NCBI GenBank assembly: GCA_963724645.1
Contig: CAVRVJ010000003.1
Span: 868,001 to 932,000, forward strand
Length of the DNA stretch: 64,000 bases
Direction: 5' to 3'
DNA from: CAVXSP01 sp963724645
GTDB taxonomy: Bacteria > Acidobacteriota > Vicinamibacteria > Vicinamibacterales > SCN-69-37
The position numbers and the translations under genes were made by a program. Shown one piece after another: positions 13,821 to 25,056 of this stretch (positions are counted from its first letter, which is position 1; each line of letters begins with the position of its first letter). The notes below the pieces were generated by a model. The model ran no database searches. It saw only the letters and a list, made by a program, of their open reading frames with translations, and was not told the origin of the DNA.

Positions 13821-15530
13821 CTACTGCCCCCGATACACGACGCTGCCTCCGACAATCGTGTAGACGACCTTCGCGGTCTTGATCTCCTCGTCCGGAACCG
13901 TGGTGATGTCCTTCGACAACACCGTGATGTCCGCGAGTTTTCCGACGGTCAGCGATCCTTTGATGTCTTCTTCGAAGGCGGCAAACGCGTTCTGAATCGT
14001 GTAGGCGCGCAGCGCCTCCATCCGGCTCATCCGCTGATCAGGATAGAAGGCGCGGCCGTTCGCCAGCTTACGCGTGACCGCGGCGTAGTAGTTCGGAATC
14101 GGGTCGACGCTCTCCACTGGCGCGTCGGTGCCGTTGGTGACCACGGCTCCGGACTTCATGAGTTTCTGCCACACGTACGCGCCTTCCTCCGTCCGCGCGT
14201 CGCCGAGCCGATCGGCCACCCACGCGCCGTCCGACGTCGCATGCACCGCCTGCATCGACGCAATGACGCCGAGACTCGCCGAAGCGCGGAATGTCGGCCG
14301 CGCTCGAAATGCTGGGCATGCTCGATCCGCCAGCGCAAATCCTTGCCGTTCCTGTTGTTCTTCCGAAGGCGGCCTCGTAGATGTTCAGCACCTCCCGATT
14401 GGCGCGGTCGCCAATGGCGTGGACACACAACTGCATGTTGTGGTCGATGGCGATTTGCGCCGTCTCCGGCAACGTCGCGACCGCCGCTGGCGCCAGGCCG
14501 GTGCTGTCGGGCTTGTCGGCGTATGGCTCGAGCAGCCAGGCGCCCCTGGTTCCGAGCGCGCCATCGGCCGTGACCTTGATGGCGCGCACCGTCAGGTGGC
14601 CGCTGCCATAGCCGATGACGCGATACCGATCGATCGCCTGCCGAAGCGCCTCATTGCCAGCCCGCACCATCATCCAGAGCCTGACGCGCACCCTCCCTTC
14701 GTCGATCATTCTCTTGACTCGATCGATCGTGCTGAAGGACGAACCCGCATCCTGAAATGTCGTGATGCCTTTGCCCACGACCTCCTCGTCGGCCAGCGCG
14801 AGCACGCGATCCTCGTCGGTCGTGTCTCGGGTCGCACGAGGGCTGCCGCAGTCTCGCGCAGGAGTCCGGTCGGCTCACCGTCTGCGCCCTTCAGGATTTC
14901 GCCGCCTGGCGGATTGCTGCGTGCCGCGAGCGATCCCGGACAGGTCGAGCGCCTTCCTGTTCACGAACGACGCATGGCCGCTTGCATGCGTGAGGACGAC
15001 CGGGTTGTCCGGCGACACCCGGTCGAGCGACGCGTGCGTCGGAAAGCCTTCGACATTCGGATTCGGCCGGCCGGTCCACTTGTCCTGGTGCCAGCCACGG
15101 CCGACGATCCATTCGCCGGGTCTGGCGCGTTCGACGGCCTGGGCGACCATCTGGACGATCTCGTCCCAGCTCTTCGTGTTCATGAAAGGTCGAGGTTCAC
15201 GCGGTTCTCGCCGATGCCGGTGAAGTGCCCGTGCCCCTCGATGAACCCGGGAATGGCGAGTCGCCCTGCCAAGATCGAGTGACTTGCGTCGACGACCCGA
15301 CGTACTGTGCGACGTCTGCGTTCGACCCGACGGCCACGATGCGGCCGCCGCGCGCGGCCAGCGCCTGGGCTGTCGGACGCCGGTCGTCGACGGTGAGAAT
15401 CCGGCCGCTGCGAAGAACGATGTCGGCAGGCGCGAACGCCGGCGACTGGGCGGCGTTTCGAGCGATGAACCAGCCAGATGATCAAAACGCAGCCGCAGGC
15501 CACATTCGTCGCTACGCGTGCGCCGCTCAT
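13821..15530 (-). CDS. Amidohydrolase, YtcJ-like, exported (multiple frameshifts)
   Basis: Metal-dependent amidohydrolase of the YtcJ type. The start ATG at 15530 overlaps the stop of the upstream MFS gene (ATGA). The N-terminus has a hydrophobic signal-like segment (ATNVACGCVLIIWLV). After frame changes, typical family pieces appear in order: the RSGRILTVDD strand, the metal motif GFIEGHGHFTGIG, GWHQDKW, GKGITTFQDAGSSF, and near the C-terminus the EAFAAFEEDIKGSLTVGKLADI-like dihydroorotase tail ending VYTIVGGSVVYRGQ. At least five frame switches are needed, so the gene is either badly sequenced or dying. The pairing with a transporter suggests uptake and hydrolysis of a related compound; the substrate is unknown. 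Confidence 0.75.
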
Positions 15531-16873
15531 GCTGAGACCTCTTTGTCCCGAAACCCGAGTCTCCGCTCGGCGATCAAGAAGTAGGGCAGCGCCAGCAGCG
15601 CCAGTCCTGCCGCGGCGACAAACGCGACGCGGAACCCGAAGCGGTGAATCAGCCACCCGACCACCGACGAGCCCGAGCCGACGCCCGTGTCGAAAGCCGC
15701 CAGCATGGCGCCAAACGCCGCGCCACGGCGGCTGAACAGCACGTGCCGGAGCACGTACGCCGTGTAGGCAGGATACATGAGACCAAATCCCAGGCCGAAC
15801 ACCAGCGCCGCCACAACAAACACGCCGGCGCCGTGCGCGCCCGCCAGAATCAACAGTCCGACGGCCGGCACGCCAAGACAGCTGATCAGCACACGGCGAT
15901 GCCCGAGCTCGTCCAGCGTCCGTCCAATCGCCAGCCGAATGATCACGATCGCGCCGGCCATGATCGCCAGAAACAGGCTGCGCGGCGTGACGTGCAGCGC
16001 GTCGGCGAACAACGCCGAAAAGCTCGTCAACGCGCCGTAGCCGAAGGAAATCAGCGCCATGGTGATGGACAACGTCAGCACTCGCCAGTCGATGATCTTC
16101 CAGGGCGGGCGCGTCGGCGCGGACCCCATCGCGCATTAATCGCTCGCTCCGCCCGAGGCGAGCGCGTCTTCGAGCGCCGCAGGGCGGGCGCGTGGGCGGT
16201 GGGCGCCCACTCGCATTGATCGATGATCCGCCCGAGGAGAGCGAGTCTTCGAGCGCTCGCAGGGCGGGCGCGTGGGGGTGGGGCCCCACGCGCATTGCTC
16301 AAAGATGACTCGCTCGCGCGATCATCGGGCAGCCGCCAGGCGATGATGGCCATCAGCAGGTTGAGCGTCACGAGCTCCACGCACAGGCGCGCCAGCCGTG
16401 GTGGTAGACCCAGAAGCCGGCCGTTGGCGCGGCGGCCAGCGCCAGCGTGGACGTCAAGTCCCCAGTAACTGATGCCTTCCGCGCGGCGATGTTCCGGAAT
16501 GGTCGACGTCATGTACGCGCCGGAAGCCGAGAGCAGCGCCGACCAGAACAGGCCGTACAAGACCACGGCAGCGAGCAGCCAGGGGATGTTGCTGATGAGC
16601 GCGTAGCCGACCGAGAAAATCGAGGACATCACGCTGACGATCATCAGCACGCGGCGCTGGCCGAATCGATCGCCAAGATGACCGGTGAGCGGCGCGGAAA
16701 ACGCGGACGAATACGTCAGGACATCCCAGAAACAGCCCCGCGTCGGCGGTGGTGCCGCCCAGCTCCAGGACGTGATACGGCGCCGTCGGCAGCAGCTGAA
16801 AGACGGAGACGAAGACCGTGAAGCTGTACGCGCACATCACGAAGAAGCGCGGCGTGAAGAGGCGGTCGGACAT
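15527..16873 (-). CDS. MFS transporter with a repeat array in its central loop (frameshifted)
   Basis: Twelve-helix major facilitator transporter of the inner membrane. The N-terminal half starts MSDRLFTPRFFVMCAYSF and includes FGQRRVLMIVS (helix 2-3 loop motif) and AEGISYWGL. The C-terminal half starts near WKIIDWRVLTLSITM and ends ERRLGFRDKEVSA. Between helix 6 (LNLLMAIIAWRLPDD) and helix 7 lies a tandem palindromic repeat array (16101-16309), roughly doubling the usual loop. Frame changes occur near 16735, 16455 and 16395, and once inside the array. The start at 16873 follows a good -10 box. The amidohydrolase gene overlaps its 3' end by 4 bp. Confidence 0.78.
16101..16309. repeat. Tandem palindromic repeat array (about 2.5 units) inside the MFS gene
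   Basis: Units of the same family as in metH stand head to tail. The landmark CAGGGCGGGCGCGT begins at 16101, 16180 and 16260, giving periods of 79 and 80 bp. Two complete units occupy about 16155-16228 and 16234-16309; a partial one lies at 16101-16150. In the last unit the stem arms are 16268-16275 and 16286-16293 with a 10-nt loop, the same geometry as copy A in metH. Confidence 0.85.
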
Positions 16874-16883
16874 CGAACACACG

Positions 16884-16910
16884 AGTATAAAAGTTCGAGG
16901 CGTGTAGAAT
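16884..16910. promoter_or_regulatory. Divergent -10 boxes between MFS and hypothetical gene
   Basis: Minus strand: TATACT (16884-16889) lies 10 nt before the MFS start ATG at 16873. Plus strand: TAGAAT (16905-16910) lies 6 nt before the GTG at 16917. Neither has a convincing -35. Both would give transcripts with almost no leader. Confidence 0.4.
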
Positions 16911-16916
16911 CTCCTC

Positions 16917-17400
16917 GTGCCTCTGCGACCGTCGCGCCTGTGGAAAGACCTGCCCGCCGACACGCGCGTCGCCGTCGCCGACGCTTTCTGGCGCGACGAG
17001 AAGCGCGGGAACAGCAGGCCGAGGCCATCGTGGCGCTGGCCAAACGGCTGAATTTCCGGACGAAGAGCGTGCAAGGCCTTCCTGTCGAGCGCCGGGCGCG
17101 GCACCTCGCGCAGCTTCCCGATGTCTCGGATGCCCTGGCCGGCCGCGCCCTCATCGCCTATCACTTCGCCCACGAGCGGCCCCTCATGGCCGCGTTCCTC
17201 GACGCGCTCGGCATCGCTCACGAAGACGGACTGATCACGGCCGAGGATGTCCCTAGCCCGCTCCGGCAGCGCTCGCAGCGGCGGTGGAAAAAACTCGCAG
17301 CGCGTTCCCTGAAGCGTCCGTCGAGCTGTACCTCAGGACGCTGCGTGGCCCTGGATGGGGACACCTGGGTCAGAATCGACGGTCTCCTCCACCCAACTGA
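16917..17400 (+). CDS. Hypothetical protein, about 160 residues (two frameshifts)
   Basis: I do not recognise a family. The protein begins VPLRPSRLWKDLPADTRVAV and continues AFWRDE, then EQQAEAIVALAKRLNFRTKS, a helix-rich soluble middle (FAHERPLMAAFLDALGIAHEDG) and an end AFPEASVELYLRTLRGPGWG. Frame changes near 16990 and 17290 must be corrected to join these. The conserved-looking helices and the promoter just before the GTG support a real gene. It diverges from the MFS gene. Confidence 0.5.
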
Positions 17401-17460
17401 CTGATTTACTGGACTTTGGCGTGGTACCTGACTTGCTTCTCCGTCTGTTGGGGGTCGCCA

Positions 17461-18123
17461 TGCGTCCTACTCTCGAGATGAGACGGGCTCTGGGAGTGGC
17501 AGTCCTCAGCCTCGGGCTGTGCTGTCTGGCGCCCTGGCCAACGTCGCCGAGGCGCAGGGCGCGCCTTCGCAAGCAAGACGGATCCTCCGGCGGCCGCCGC
17601 GCCGCAGACGCCGCCCACGCCCACGGCCGCCGCGAACGACAAGTCGACGCCGGCGGCGCAGCCTCTTCCCGTCGATCTCGATCGCATCAAGAAGCAGGCC
17701 GAAAAGCAGCCCGCCGTGAAGCTCGACGAGCAGCAGCTGCGGTTCTACCTCCTCGTGCAGCAGAGCGCGCCGAAGTTCACGGATTTCATCGGCAACTACG
17801 ATCTGAAGAACGGCCCGACCAAGGGCGGCGCGGCGATGACCCACCAGGAATTCATCAACATGGTGACGCCGAAGGAGCTCAACGAGCTGTTCGGCGCGAC
17901 CAGCAGTTCGTCGTTCGCGATGTTCCAGGCCGCCGTGATGAACGCGGCGGCGCAGTCGCTGATCAAGAAGGCGGTTGAGGAAATCCGGGCAGCGCGCAAC
18001 GAGCACGAAGTGCAGGCGATCCGTGAGCGCATCGACAAGGAGCTTGCGGCACTCCTCGGGAAGAACGCCGAGAAGTCAGCACTCACACGAATCCGCCGAA
18101 CATTCCGTTCCACGGCGGAATGA
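17461..18123 (+). CDS. Hypothetical secreted protein with Ala/Pro-rich linker (frameshifted)
   Basis: Begins with a signal peptide (MRRALGVAVLSLGLCCLS region, then ALANVAEAQ), followed after a frame change near 17540 by a low-complexity linker rich in Ala, Pro and Thr. A helical C-terminal domain starts at LDEQQLRFYLLVQQSAPKF and includes HQEFINMVTPKELNELFG. No family recognised. The final residues overlap by about 40 bp the end of the convergent 2Fe-2S protein gene, so the true stop could be slightly earlier. Confidence 0.5.
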
Positions 18124-19034
18124 CGATCGACACGGCCCCGAACGCGCGTGCCTGGCAGGCCAGGCGAATGAGGGGATTCGGCTCCTGGGTGTCCAGGTAG
18201 CCGAACACCTTCATCCGTCTTCCCTCATCTCGTTCAACCACGGGAGACAGTTTCTCGGCGCCGGCCAGGATCGCCCACCCAGCAGGTGCCGCACGACGCC
18301 GCGCGGCATTCGACGGGGATCGGCCCTTCGCCATGGCGTGCACCGCGGATCCGCCGATCGGTAATCGCGCTTGTCCCCCTGCGCGGCGGTGGCGATTTCC
18401 TGGCCATTGATGACTGGAAACCTGGCCCCAGGATCGCTCTCATCGAATGTCACCGTCCAGCGCTTCTTGATGCCGCGGAGAAAGCCGAGCAGACCCTGCC
18501 AATCGTCCTTCGCGCGGCGGGCCAGGACCTGATGCGGGGACTTGCGGCGAGCGATCATCGGCAGATGAACGCGCCCCGGCGCGGCGGCAAACGCCGTCGA
18601 CGCCGGCTCTGGCGAAGGGTCATCAACGCCACGGCGCTGATGCCGAGCAGCATCTCGGCGATCGGTCCTCGCGGTTCGCGACGCGGCGTCGGCGACCGCC
18701 TTGATGAGCGCCGGCAGCTCCTCGAGGCCATTCGCGGTCGGCGGCCAGCACGCTCTTGACCTGCGGCCAGTAGCGATGCGCGAAAAGAAACCGGTGAGAC
18801 TCGTCGATCTGGTCGGCCAGGCGCCACCGCCCCATCAGTCCGAGCTTTCGGGCCTGCACCGCCGGATCCTGGGTCGAGGCGAGCCGCAAGGTACAGGTCG
18901 AGGGGCCAGAACGCGAACCAGATCCGAGTGGCGTTGCGGTCGATCTCGTGTATCGTCGGCGCGACGAGCATCCACGGCACGGGTCCAGTCGGCCGGATCG
19001 CGTACCGGCAGAGTTGTTCGTACAAACGGCGCAT
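18083..19034 (-). CDS. 2Fe-2S ferredoxin-domain protein with helical N-terminus (frameshifted)
   Basis: About 315 residues. The N-terminal half starts MRRLYEQLCRYAIRPTGPV and is helical, containing WFAFWPLDLYLA and DQIDESHRFLFAHRYWPQVK. After frame changes the C-terminal part is a plant-type ferredoxin fold: WTVTFDESDPGARFPV leads to the cluster motif CRAASCGTCWVG. The last cysteine is probably in IRLACQARAFG, and the protein ends PPWNGMFGGFV. It is likely an electron carrier or an oxidoreductase subunit of unknown partner. Frame changes near 18330, 18620 and 18830 make the exact middle uncertain. Confidence 0.6.
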
Positions 19035-19061
19035 GTTCGCTTATTTTAGGCCGAGAGCGTC

Positions 19062-19973
19062 ATGCGATTCCTGCACGCGCCCGTGGCGCTCTGGCTGGCT
19101 CTCGGCCCGCTCGGGCGCCCAGCGCCAGTCGTCAGCTTCATCTCTTGCGGCGGCTCGCGTCGCCATCGATCGCCTGATCGCCGCAAGCGGCGCCGACGTG
19201 GCGGTGGCGCTGGCAGCCCCTCGACGCTCGGTCCCGCGATCGCCGGCCAGCCGCTGCTGATTCGCGCCGACGTCCGGTTTCACGCCGCCTCTACGATGAA
19301 GGTTCCGGTGATGATCGAGCTCTTCCGGCGAGCCGCTGCCAGGGATCTCCGCCTCGACGACACCCTCACCGTCACCAATCAGTTTCACAGCATCGTCGAC
19401 GGCAGTCCGTACGAGCTGTCGGCCACGGAGGATTCGGACGGAGAGATCTACAAGGCGATCGGCATGCCGATGACCCTGCGGGCGCTCTGCGAAGCCGATG
19501 ATCACCGTGTCGAGCAATCTGGCCGCCAACAATCTCATCGAAAGCTCGGCGCCCGGAACATTCAGGCGACGGTGGATCGGCTGGGCGCGAACGGCATGCA
19601 GGTCCTGCGCGGCGTCGAAGATCAGAAAGCGTTCGACGCCGGCCTGAACAACACGACCGACGCCCTCGGCCTGCTGACCTTGCTGGCCAAGCTCGGTCGA
19701 GGCGAGGTCGTCAGCCCGGAGGCGAGCGCCGAGATGATCGCGATTCTGAAGCGACAGACCCTCAACGACGCCATTCCCGCCGGACTTCCGCCGGGCACCG
19801 TCGTCGCGCACAAGACGGGCACGATCACGAAGATCCATCACGACGCCGGCATCGTGTATGGCAAGCGCCCGTACGTGCTGGTCGTGCTCGTACGGGGAAT
19901 CGAAGACCAGAAGATCAGCGCCAGGCTGATCGCGGACATCACGAGGGTTGTCAACGGACTGAATCCTCAGTGA
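19062..19973 (+). CDS. Class A beta-lactamase-like serine hydrolase (frameshifted)
   Basis: Exported serine hydrolase of the beta-lactamase/penicillin-binding fold. A hydrophobic N-terminus (FLHAPVALWLALGPLG) precedes the catalytic STMK in FHAASTMKVPVMIEL. After a frame change near 19500 the second motif appears as SNLAANNLIE, and the third as KTGT in VVAHKTGTITKIHHDAG. A second frame change lies near 19150. No omega-loop Glu was confirmed, so beta-lactam hydrolysis is not established; related acidobacterial proteins are usually annotated only as serine hydrolases. It is flanked by oppositely oriented genes and is probably transcribed alone. Confidence 0.75.
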   Translation: MRFLHAPVALWLALGPLGRPAPVVSFISCGGSRRHRSPDRRKRRRRGGGAGSPSTLGPAIAGQPLLIRADVRFHAASTMKVPVMIELFRRAAARDLRLDDTLTVTNQFHSIVDGSPYELSATEDSDGEIYKAIGMPMTLRALCEADDHRVEQSGRQQSHRKLGARNIQATVDRLGANGMQVLRGVEDQKAFDAGLNNTTDALGLLTLLAKLGRGEVVSPEASAEMIAILKRQTLNDAIPAGLPPGTVVAHKTGTITKIHHDAGIVYGKRPYVLVVLVRGIEDQKISARLIADITRVVNGLNPQ

Positions 19974-20011
19974 GCACGACGAGGACCTGTCGTACCCGTC
20001 GCATCCGTCAT

Positions 20012-21175
20012 CTATCGGACCGTCGCAAGAATCGCGTCGCTGATCGGCCTCGGTCCGGCGGCGTCCGAGGGCTGGTTGACGATCTTCCCCTTGACGACCA
20101 TCGTCGTGGATCCGCCGCCGTCGAGGTTGAGCGCGTCGGTGAGCTGCAGGCGATCGCACAGCGTCTCCAGTTCGGCGAAATTCATCCCGACGCTGTAGTC
20201 CGGCTGCCGCCCGTCGATGGCCGCGAGCCAGATCGAGCCGCGTCGCGTCGACGCCGATCAGCGTGCGCGGATGCCGCATGTCGGTGAAGTTCTTCGGGCT
20301 CAAGGTCTCGACGGTCTGCCAGTTGGTGGGCACACGGCGCTTCAGTCGAAGCAAGCCCGCTCCGGCCACGACATCGTCTGCAGCATTCAGCCGGCGGGCG
20401 GACAGTCCATTGAGCGTCGCCCACCGGATCTCGAAGTTCACCGTGCACGCCCGGCGTGAGGGCCCGGAGCGGCTCGGGCAGATCGAGGCCGCCGAATGAG
20501 AGCACGGCGCCGTCCGCCGGAATGGGCGTATGGCCGAGATCGCGACGCACGCTCGTCACTTTCAAGCGGGCGCCCGCTCAGCACCCACTCGACGCCGTTT
20601 GCGGCGGTATCGGTGTCCGCGTGGTACCGGGAGTTGTAAGAGCATCAGCTTGCCGCGCGCGCGGGTCGTGTTGACGCCGCCAATGGGCACCGTCCAGTTC
20701 CGCCCGGCCGCTTTGAACTTCAACGTCATGCGGGCGCTGAGCTGATCGAAATCGAGTTCGGTTCTCCCGCGCGGCGGCGATCGAATGATCACCGCGCCTT
20801 TCACGACCGACGTGTCGCTCACCAGTTCGCCGGCTTCTTTCAGAACGAACTGCGGATCGCCGTTGGTCGTATTGAAGAAGCCGCCGTTCACGGCGGCGAC
20901 GGCGTGATGCCGGTTCGCGATGCTGTCGACCGTTTCGAGCCCCATGATCTCGTCGTGCGCGTGGACGCTCGCCAGCCGGACTCGCGACGCATCGAGCCGG
21001 AGCAGGTAAACCGCCACCGGGCCCGGTGGATCGACGAGCGACCGATCGACGGATGGTGAAGTAGTCGATGCCATCAGCGACGTGTTCCGGTGCGCTGAGC
21101 CAGGCGGCCGGCTGCGCCGAGCGGCGCCGCGCTCGTCCAGACGAGCGCGAGCACCGCGGCGAGCGACCCGGGCAT
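20012..21175 (-). CDS. Phosphodiester glycosidase (NAGPA) family protein, exported (frameshifted)
   Basis: Belongs to the family named after the uncovering enzyme N-acetylglucosamine-1-phosphodiester alpha-N-acetylglucosaminidase; bacterial members are exported and linked to polysaccharide metabolism. The N-terminus is a signal peptide (MPGSLAAVLALVWTSAAPL). Family motifs are HHAVAAVNGGFFNTTNGDP in the middle and ALNLDGGGSTTMVV near the C-terminus, followed by ISDAILATVR and TAG at 20012-20014. Several frame changes lie between 20200 and 21150. The start at 21175 assumes a signal peptide; an ATG at 21187-21189 is also possible. It lies downstream of the M28 gene on the same strand. Confidence 0.75.
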
Positions 21176-21195
21176 GGCAGCTTCCGCATGATGCT

Positions 21196-22919
21196 CTACT
21201 TCGGCTTGTCGAATGGCGCGGCGAGGCTTTCGATCGTCGGCGCAAATCCCGCGCTCACCGGTCCGACCACGAGCCGGCCCGCGCTGCGGATCGCCTCCGC
21301 GTACCACTTGCGCCAGGTCGCGACGATCTCGACCTGCCGGATATTCGCCACGCGCGGATCCGCATCCGCGGCAGCCAGTTTCGGGCCCTCTTGCTGTTCG
21401 ACGTTCAGACGGGCCTCGCCGGCCTCTGGCCACCAGCGCGGCCACGGCCAGCGCGGTCGGACTCTTTCGCCGATGCGAGCAGCCAGGCCGACGCCGCCAC
21501 CGCAACGCCAACGTTGCGCATCTCGCCGGCGCTCGTCTTGTCCGGCGTATCCAGGTTGGTGTGGTAGTAGCGGTCGGTGAAATGCCAGTCGAGCACGGCC
21601 GGCACGCCGGCCGCGCCGAACACCGTGTGGTCGCTGCCGCCCTCGTACGGGTTGGTCTTTACTGTCCAGCCGGTCTTGCGCGCGACCCGCAGACACACCG
21701 CGAGGTGCAGGTCGTTGATGAGGTCGCCTTTGAGCTGCTCGGCGCGAACTTCGCCGCGACCCCACTCGGTGTGCGGATCCCACGGCCGATCCCATACCGC
21801 GCCCGGATCGGGCCAGCGCTCGATGAGAAAACTGCCGCCCGTCTTCCTGACATCCTCGCCGGTCATGTCCATCGAGAACATGTACCGGACGTTCTTCGCG
21901 TCCTGCGGATGATCCTTCAGCCACTGGCGGCTGCCGGAGATTTCTTCGAGCCATAGGAACGTGAGCGTGCGATCCGGACGGGGAATCCGCCCGCCGGCGA
22001 TGCCCAGCCGAAGCGCGCGCGCGAGCTCGGCCAGCGTCGCGACGCCGCTCGCGTTGTCGTTCGCTCCCGGCTCCTGCACGTGGGCGGCGATCACGATGCG
22101 CTCGGCCGCGCGCGAGGCGGCCGGGGATCTCGGCCACGAGCGTCCGCACCGGCCGGGTCGAGAACGTGCTGGCAATCGTGACGCGCACGCGTACCGGCGC
22201 ATTCGCGCGCCCGCGCGAGCGGCCCTGCTGTCCGAGGGCCTGTCTCAACGTCGGCGGCCGCGTGGGGACTGGCTTTGAATCCAAACGCATGATGCCCCTC
22301 GTCGTAGGGGATCGTCCCCCACTGGAGAATGTCCCAGTCATCGCGCGCCGTCGCCGGCGCACCGGGAGGATCCGGCGAGACCACGTGGCTGAGGGCCGTC
22401 GAGACGATGCCGAGCGCGCCATGAGCGAGGACCGCGAGGCGCCAGAGTTGAGCGGTGTCGGCATCGCCGAGCACGACCGCGCCCTTGACGTCCTTGCCGG
22501 CGTAGTCCGCCTCCGTGTCGCCCTTGCCGACATCCACGAGCGGCGCCAGGAGGCCCGCCGTCAGGCGTGGAAAAGGAGTTGATGCACAGGGCAGATGTGT
22601 TGCTTGTCGCGCGACAGCACGACCTCGTCCGGCTCGCCCGCGCGAGCAACGGCGAGCGTGCCCGGCCGAGTAGCTCCAGCCTTTCCCTCCGTTGGGATAC
22701 TCCTCAATCCAGGTGGAGGAGCGCGCGGGCACCTCGCCCGGTCTTGCTTCGCCGAGAATCCTGACGCCAGCAGCCGCGCCCGGACATGCATCGATCGATC
22801 GCGTCGTAGCCGGGATTTCCGCCGATGCGCCAGAACTGGCTGATGTAGCGGACGTGCGCGATGGCGTTGCGCCGGCTGAACCGCGACCACAGCGCGTCGA
22901 TGACGGGATCGAGGCGCAT
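21196..22919 (-). CDS. M28 family metallopeptidase with PA-like insert (frameshifted)
   Basis: Zinc exopeptidase. The N-terminal part (MRLDPVIDALWSRFSRR) precedes a PA-like segment (YAGKDVKGAVVLGDAD). The catalytic domain follows: IVIAAHVQEPGANDNASG (first His and bridging Asp), LWLEEISGS (Glu pair), FSMDMTGED, and the last His in RYYHTNLDTPDKTS. At least three frame changes occur (near 22200, 22600 and 22750). The stop at 21196 is about 20 bp before the next gene. The N-terminus is uncertain: no clear signal peptide was found and the border with the upstream M49 gene is obscured by frameshifts. Confidence 0.75.
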
Positions 22920-23054
22920 GCGGGCAAGCGAGGGAGAGGTTCAGATGGTCGGAGGACCGTTTGGAACGGCCCAGGTGCTCGCAGGCAAGCCCATGGCCGT
23001 CCACGATGAGGCGACGCTGACGAAGCGCCGCGAGTGGTTCCTCGCGTCGACTTC

Positions 23055-25042
23055 GTGAGCTTCGTGGCGAGAGCATGCTGGAGTTCACGAAGCGCTCTTC
23101 GAAACGGACCGTTCCCCGAATACTCCAGCATCTGCGTCTCGAGATCCAACGGATACGAGATCCGCACGTCCGCGATCCGGCCGTCGGCATCGAGGATCGG
23201 CTCCAGTCTCGGCATCACGAACCCCGTGTACGACGGAAGACTCGAGTCGATCGACGCGTGCGACGACTTCGTCGCGCAGCGCCGGGTCGAAATGGACGCC
23301 ATAGGTGTCGAACAGCGCGCGGGCGGCCTCGTAGTCGCCCTCGGACTTGATCCGCTGCACCTCTCGCGAGCAGCCGGCCGACGCCCTCGTGAAACGCGTC
23401 GGCGTCGACCATGACGTAGTAGGTCTTGCCGTCGCGCCGTCGCACGTCGATTGCGTTCGTATTCGCCATCAGCCAGTGCACGATCATCTGGCGATTGCGC
23501 ATGTGGTCTTCTTCAATCTGCGTGCCCTCACGGATGCGCCGAAGCTGGACCAGCGCATTTCTGCGCGTACGCTTCGTACTCGGCCTGGACGATCTCCTCC
23601 TGATGCTCGGCCGGCAGCAAGGCCGATCTCCGCGATCTTCGGACTCGGCATGAAATAGAGGGCCACCAGATCGGCGCGCGACTCCTCGAGGGCCGAGTAC
23701 TGCTCCTTCAACACGAGCTGCGGCTGGCCCCCCAGCCGCTCCGCGACGCGTCCCGATCCGTGGCCGAGCACCTCGTGGATGGCCGTCGAGACCTCGTGCG
23801 CCGTCGCGGCCCACCGGACGGCGCGTTGCAGCTCCTCGGCCGACCAGCAGAACTCCTCGCGAAACGCCGGCTTCTCGGCTTTGTCGTACGCCTCGGTGAT
23901 GTTGGCCAGCGACACCGACTTGCTGCCGTAACGCTCGCGGATCGCCTGATCGTTCGGCAGGTTGATGCCGACCGGCGTCATCGGGCCTGACTCGCCGGTT
24001 TCGACGACGACGTCGATGGCGCGGGCCGTGACGCCGCGCACCTCGGTCGCGGCGCCACTGGGGATCCCACGGCATTCGTTCTTCGAACCACGGGGCCGCT
24101 TCAGCCAGTCGCCGCAGGCTCCTCGTCTTCGTCTTCGTTGACGAAAAACACGATGCCTTCCCAGGCGCCCTTGACGCCGCGCGCATCCATGTACACTTCG
24201 ATAAACCCGTTGATCGTGTCGACCGGCGAGTCCTTGTCGGCGACCCATGCGACGTCATACGCCACGCGATCCTCTTCCGCGCCGGTCTCGTAGAACCGGA
24301 TCAGCGCCTCCAGCGCCTGACGCATCGGGGCGGTCGCGTACGGCAGCGCCTCGCTGCAGATGCGAGACGATCGTCGAAATCTGGTCGCCGTAGCAGCCGC
24401 CGACTCGATAGATCTCCTCGATCAGGCGCCCGTCCCGTTTGACGAGCCGCGCGTTCAGCCCGTAGCGCTCCTCGAACCCGTCGAGGTCGTCCATCGTGAC
24501 GTCCTCGTAGAGGTTGTTCGCGCTCGCGCTGAGGATGTCGCGACCCGGGCCGGGCGTCTTGGCCGTGACAAACGGGTCGACATCCGGATCGAAGAACGGG
24601 ACCCTCGAGGCGATCGAGCAGACGCGTCCAGCGTCTCGCCCCGGCGGATCGGGAACACTGCGCCGGCCCGCGCCGCCGCGTGCGCCGCCGCCCGGAACGC
24701 GTCGCGCGGGCACTTGAGCACGAACTTGCGCGCGGTCAGATTGTGATGCGGCCCGGAATTGATCCAGAACAGCTTCGTATAGCGGCGAATCTCGGCGATG
24801 ACGTCGGGCGGTTCGGCCGGGTCCGGCGGCTGGACGGACACGAGGATCGCCTCGAGCACGTCGCGCATCTCGAGCGCGTGGCGGTATCGCTGGTCGTAAT
24901 AGATGTCGCGGCCCGCCAGCGCGGCCTGATACAGGTGCCAGACAGCCGCTTCTGATCGCAGCGGCAGCGCGTCAAATCCGTCGGCATAGACCTGAACGAC
25001 GGCGGCGTCTTCGATCTGTTCCAAGAAATAAGGCCTGTTCAT
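23055..25042 (-). CDS. Dipeptidyl-peptidase III family metallopeptidase, M49 (frameshifted)
   Basis: Zinc peptidase that removes dipeptides from the N-terminus of oligopeptides. It starts MNRPYFLEQIEDAAVVQVYA at 25042. The diagnostic M49 zinc motif is in IHEVLGHGSGRVAERL, followed by the second motif EESRADLVALYFM. The C-terminus has TGFVMPRLEPILDADG and YPLDLETQMLEYSG. Six or more frame changes divide it. Its 3' limit is not certain, because frames are open beyond TKSTRGT. The start lies 14 bp after the stop of the upstream metallo-beta-lactamase gene, so they are probably one operon. Confidence 0.85.
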
Positions 25043-25056
25043 GATTGAACTCGGAA

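Noticed and set aside
12951..14573. A 540-residue version of the ABC permease
   Set aside because: The extra 265 residues are antisense to the amidohydrolase; a frame change near 13727 restores a normal permease end.
16101..16309. CRISPR array
   Set aside because: Only 2.5 units, no unique spacers between repeats, and the units lie in frame inside a transporter gene without cas genes.
19062..19973. Acquired antibiotic-resistance beta-lactamase
   Set aside because: The STMK and KTGT motifs fit the fold, but the essential omega-loop Glu was not identified and the context is chromosomal housekeeping; resistance is not supported.
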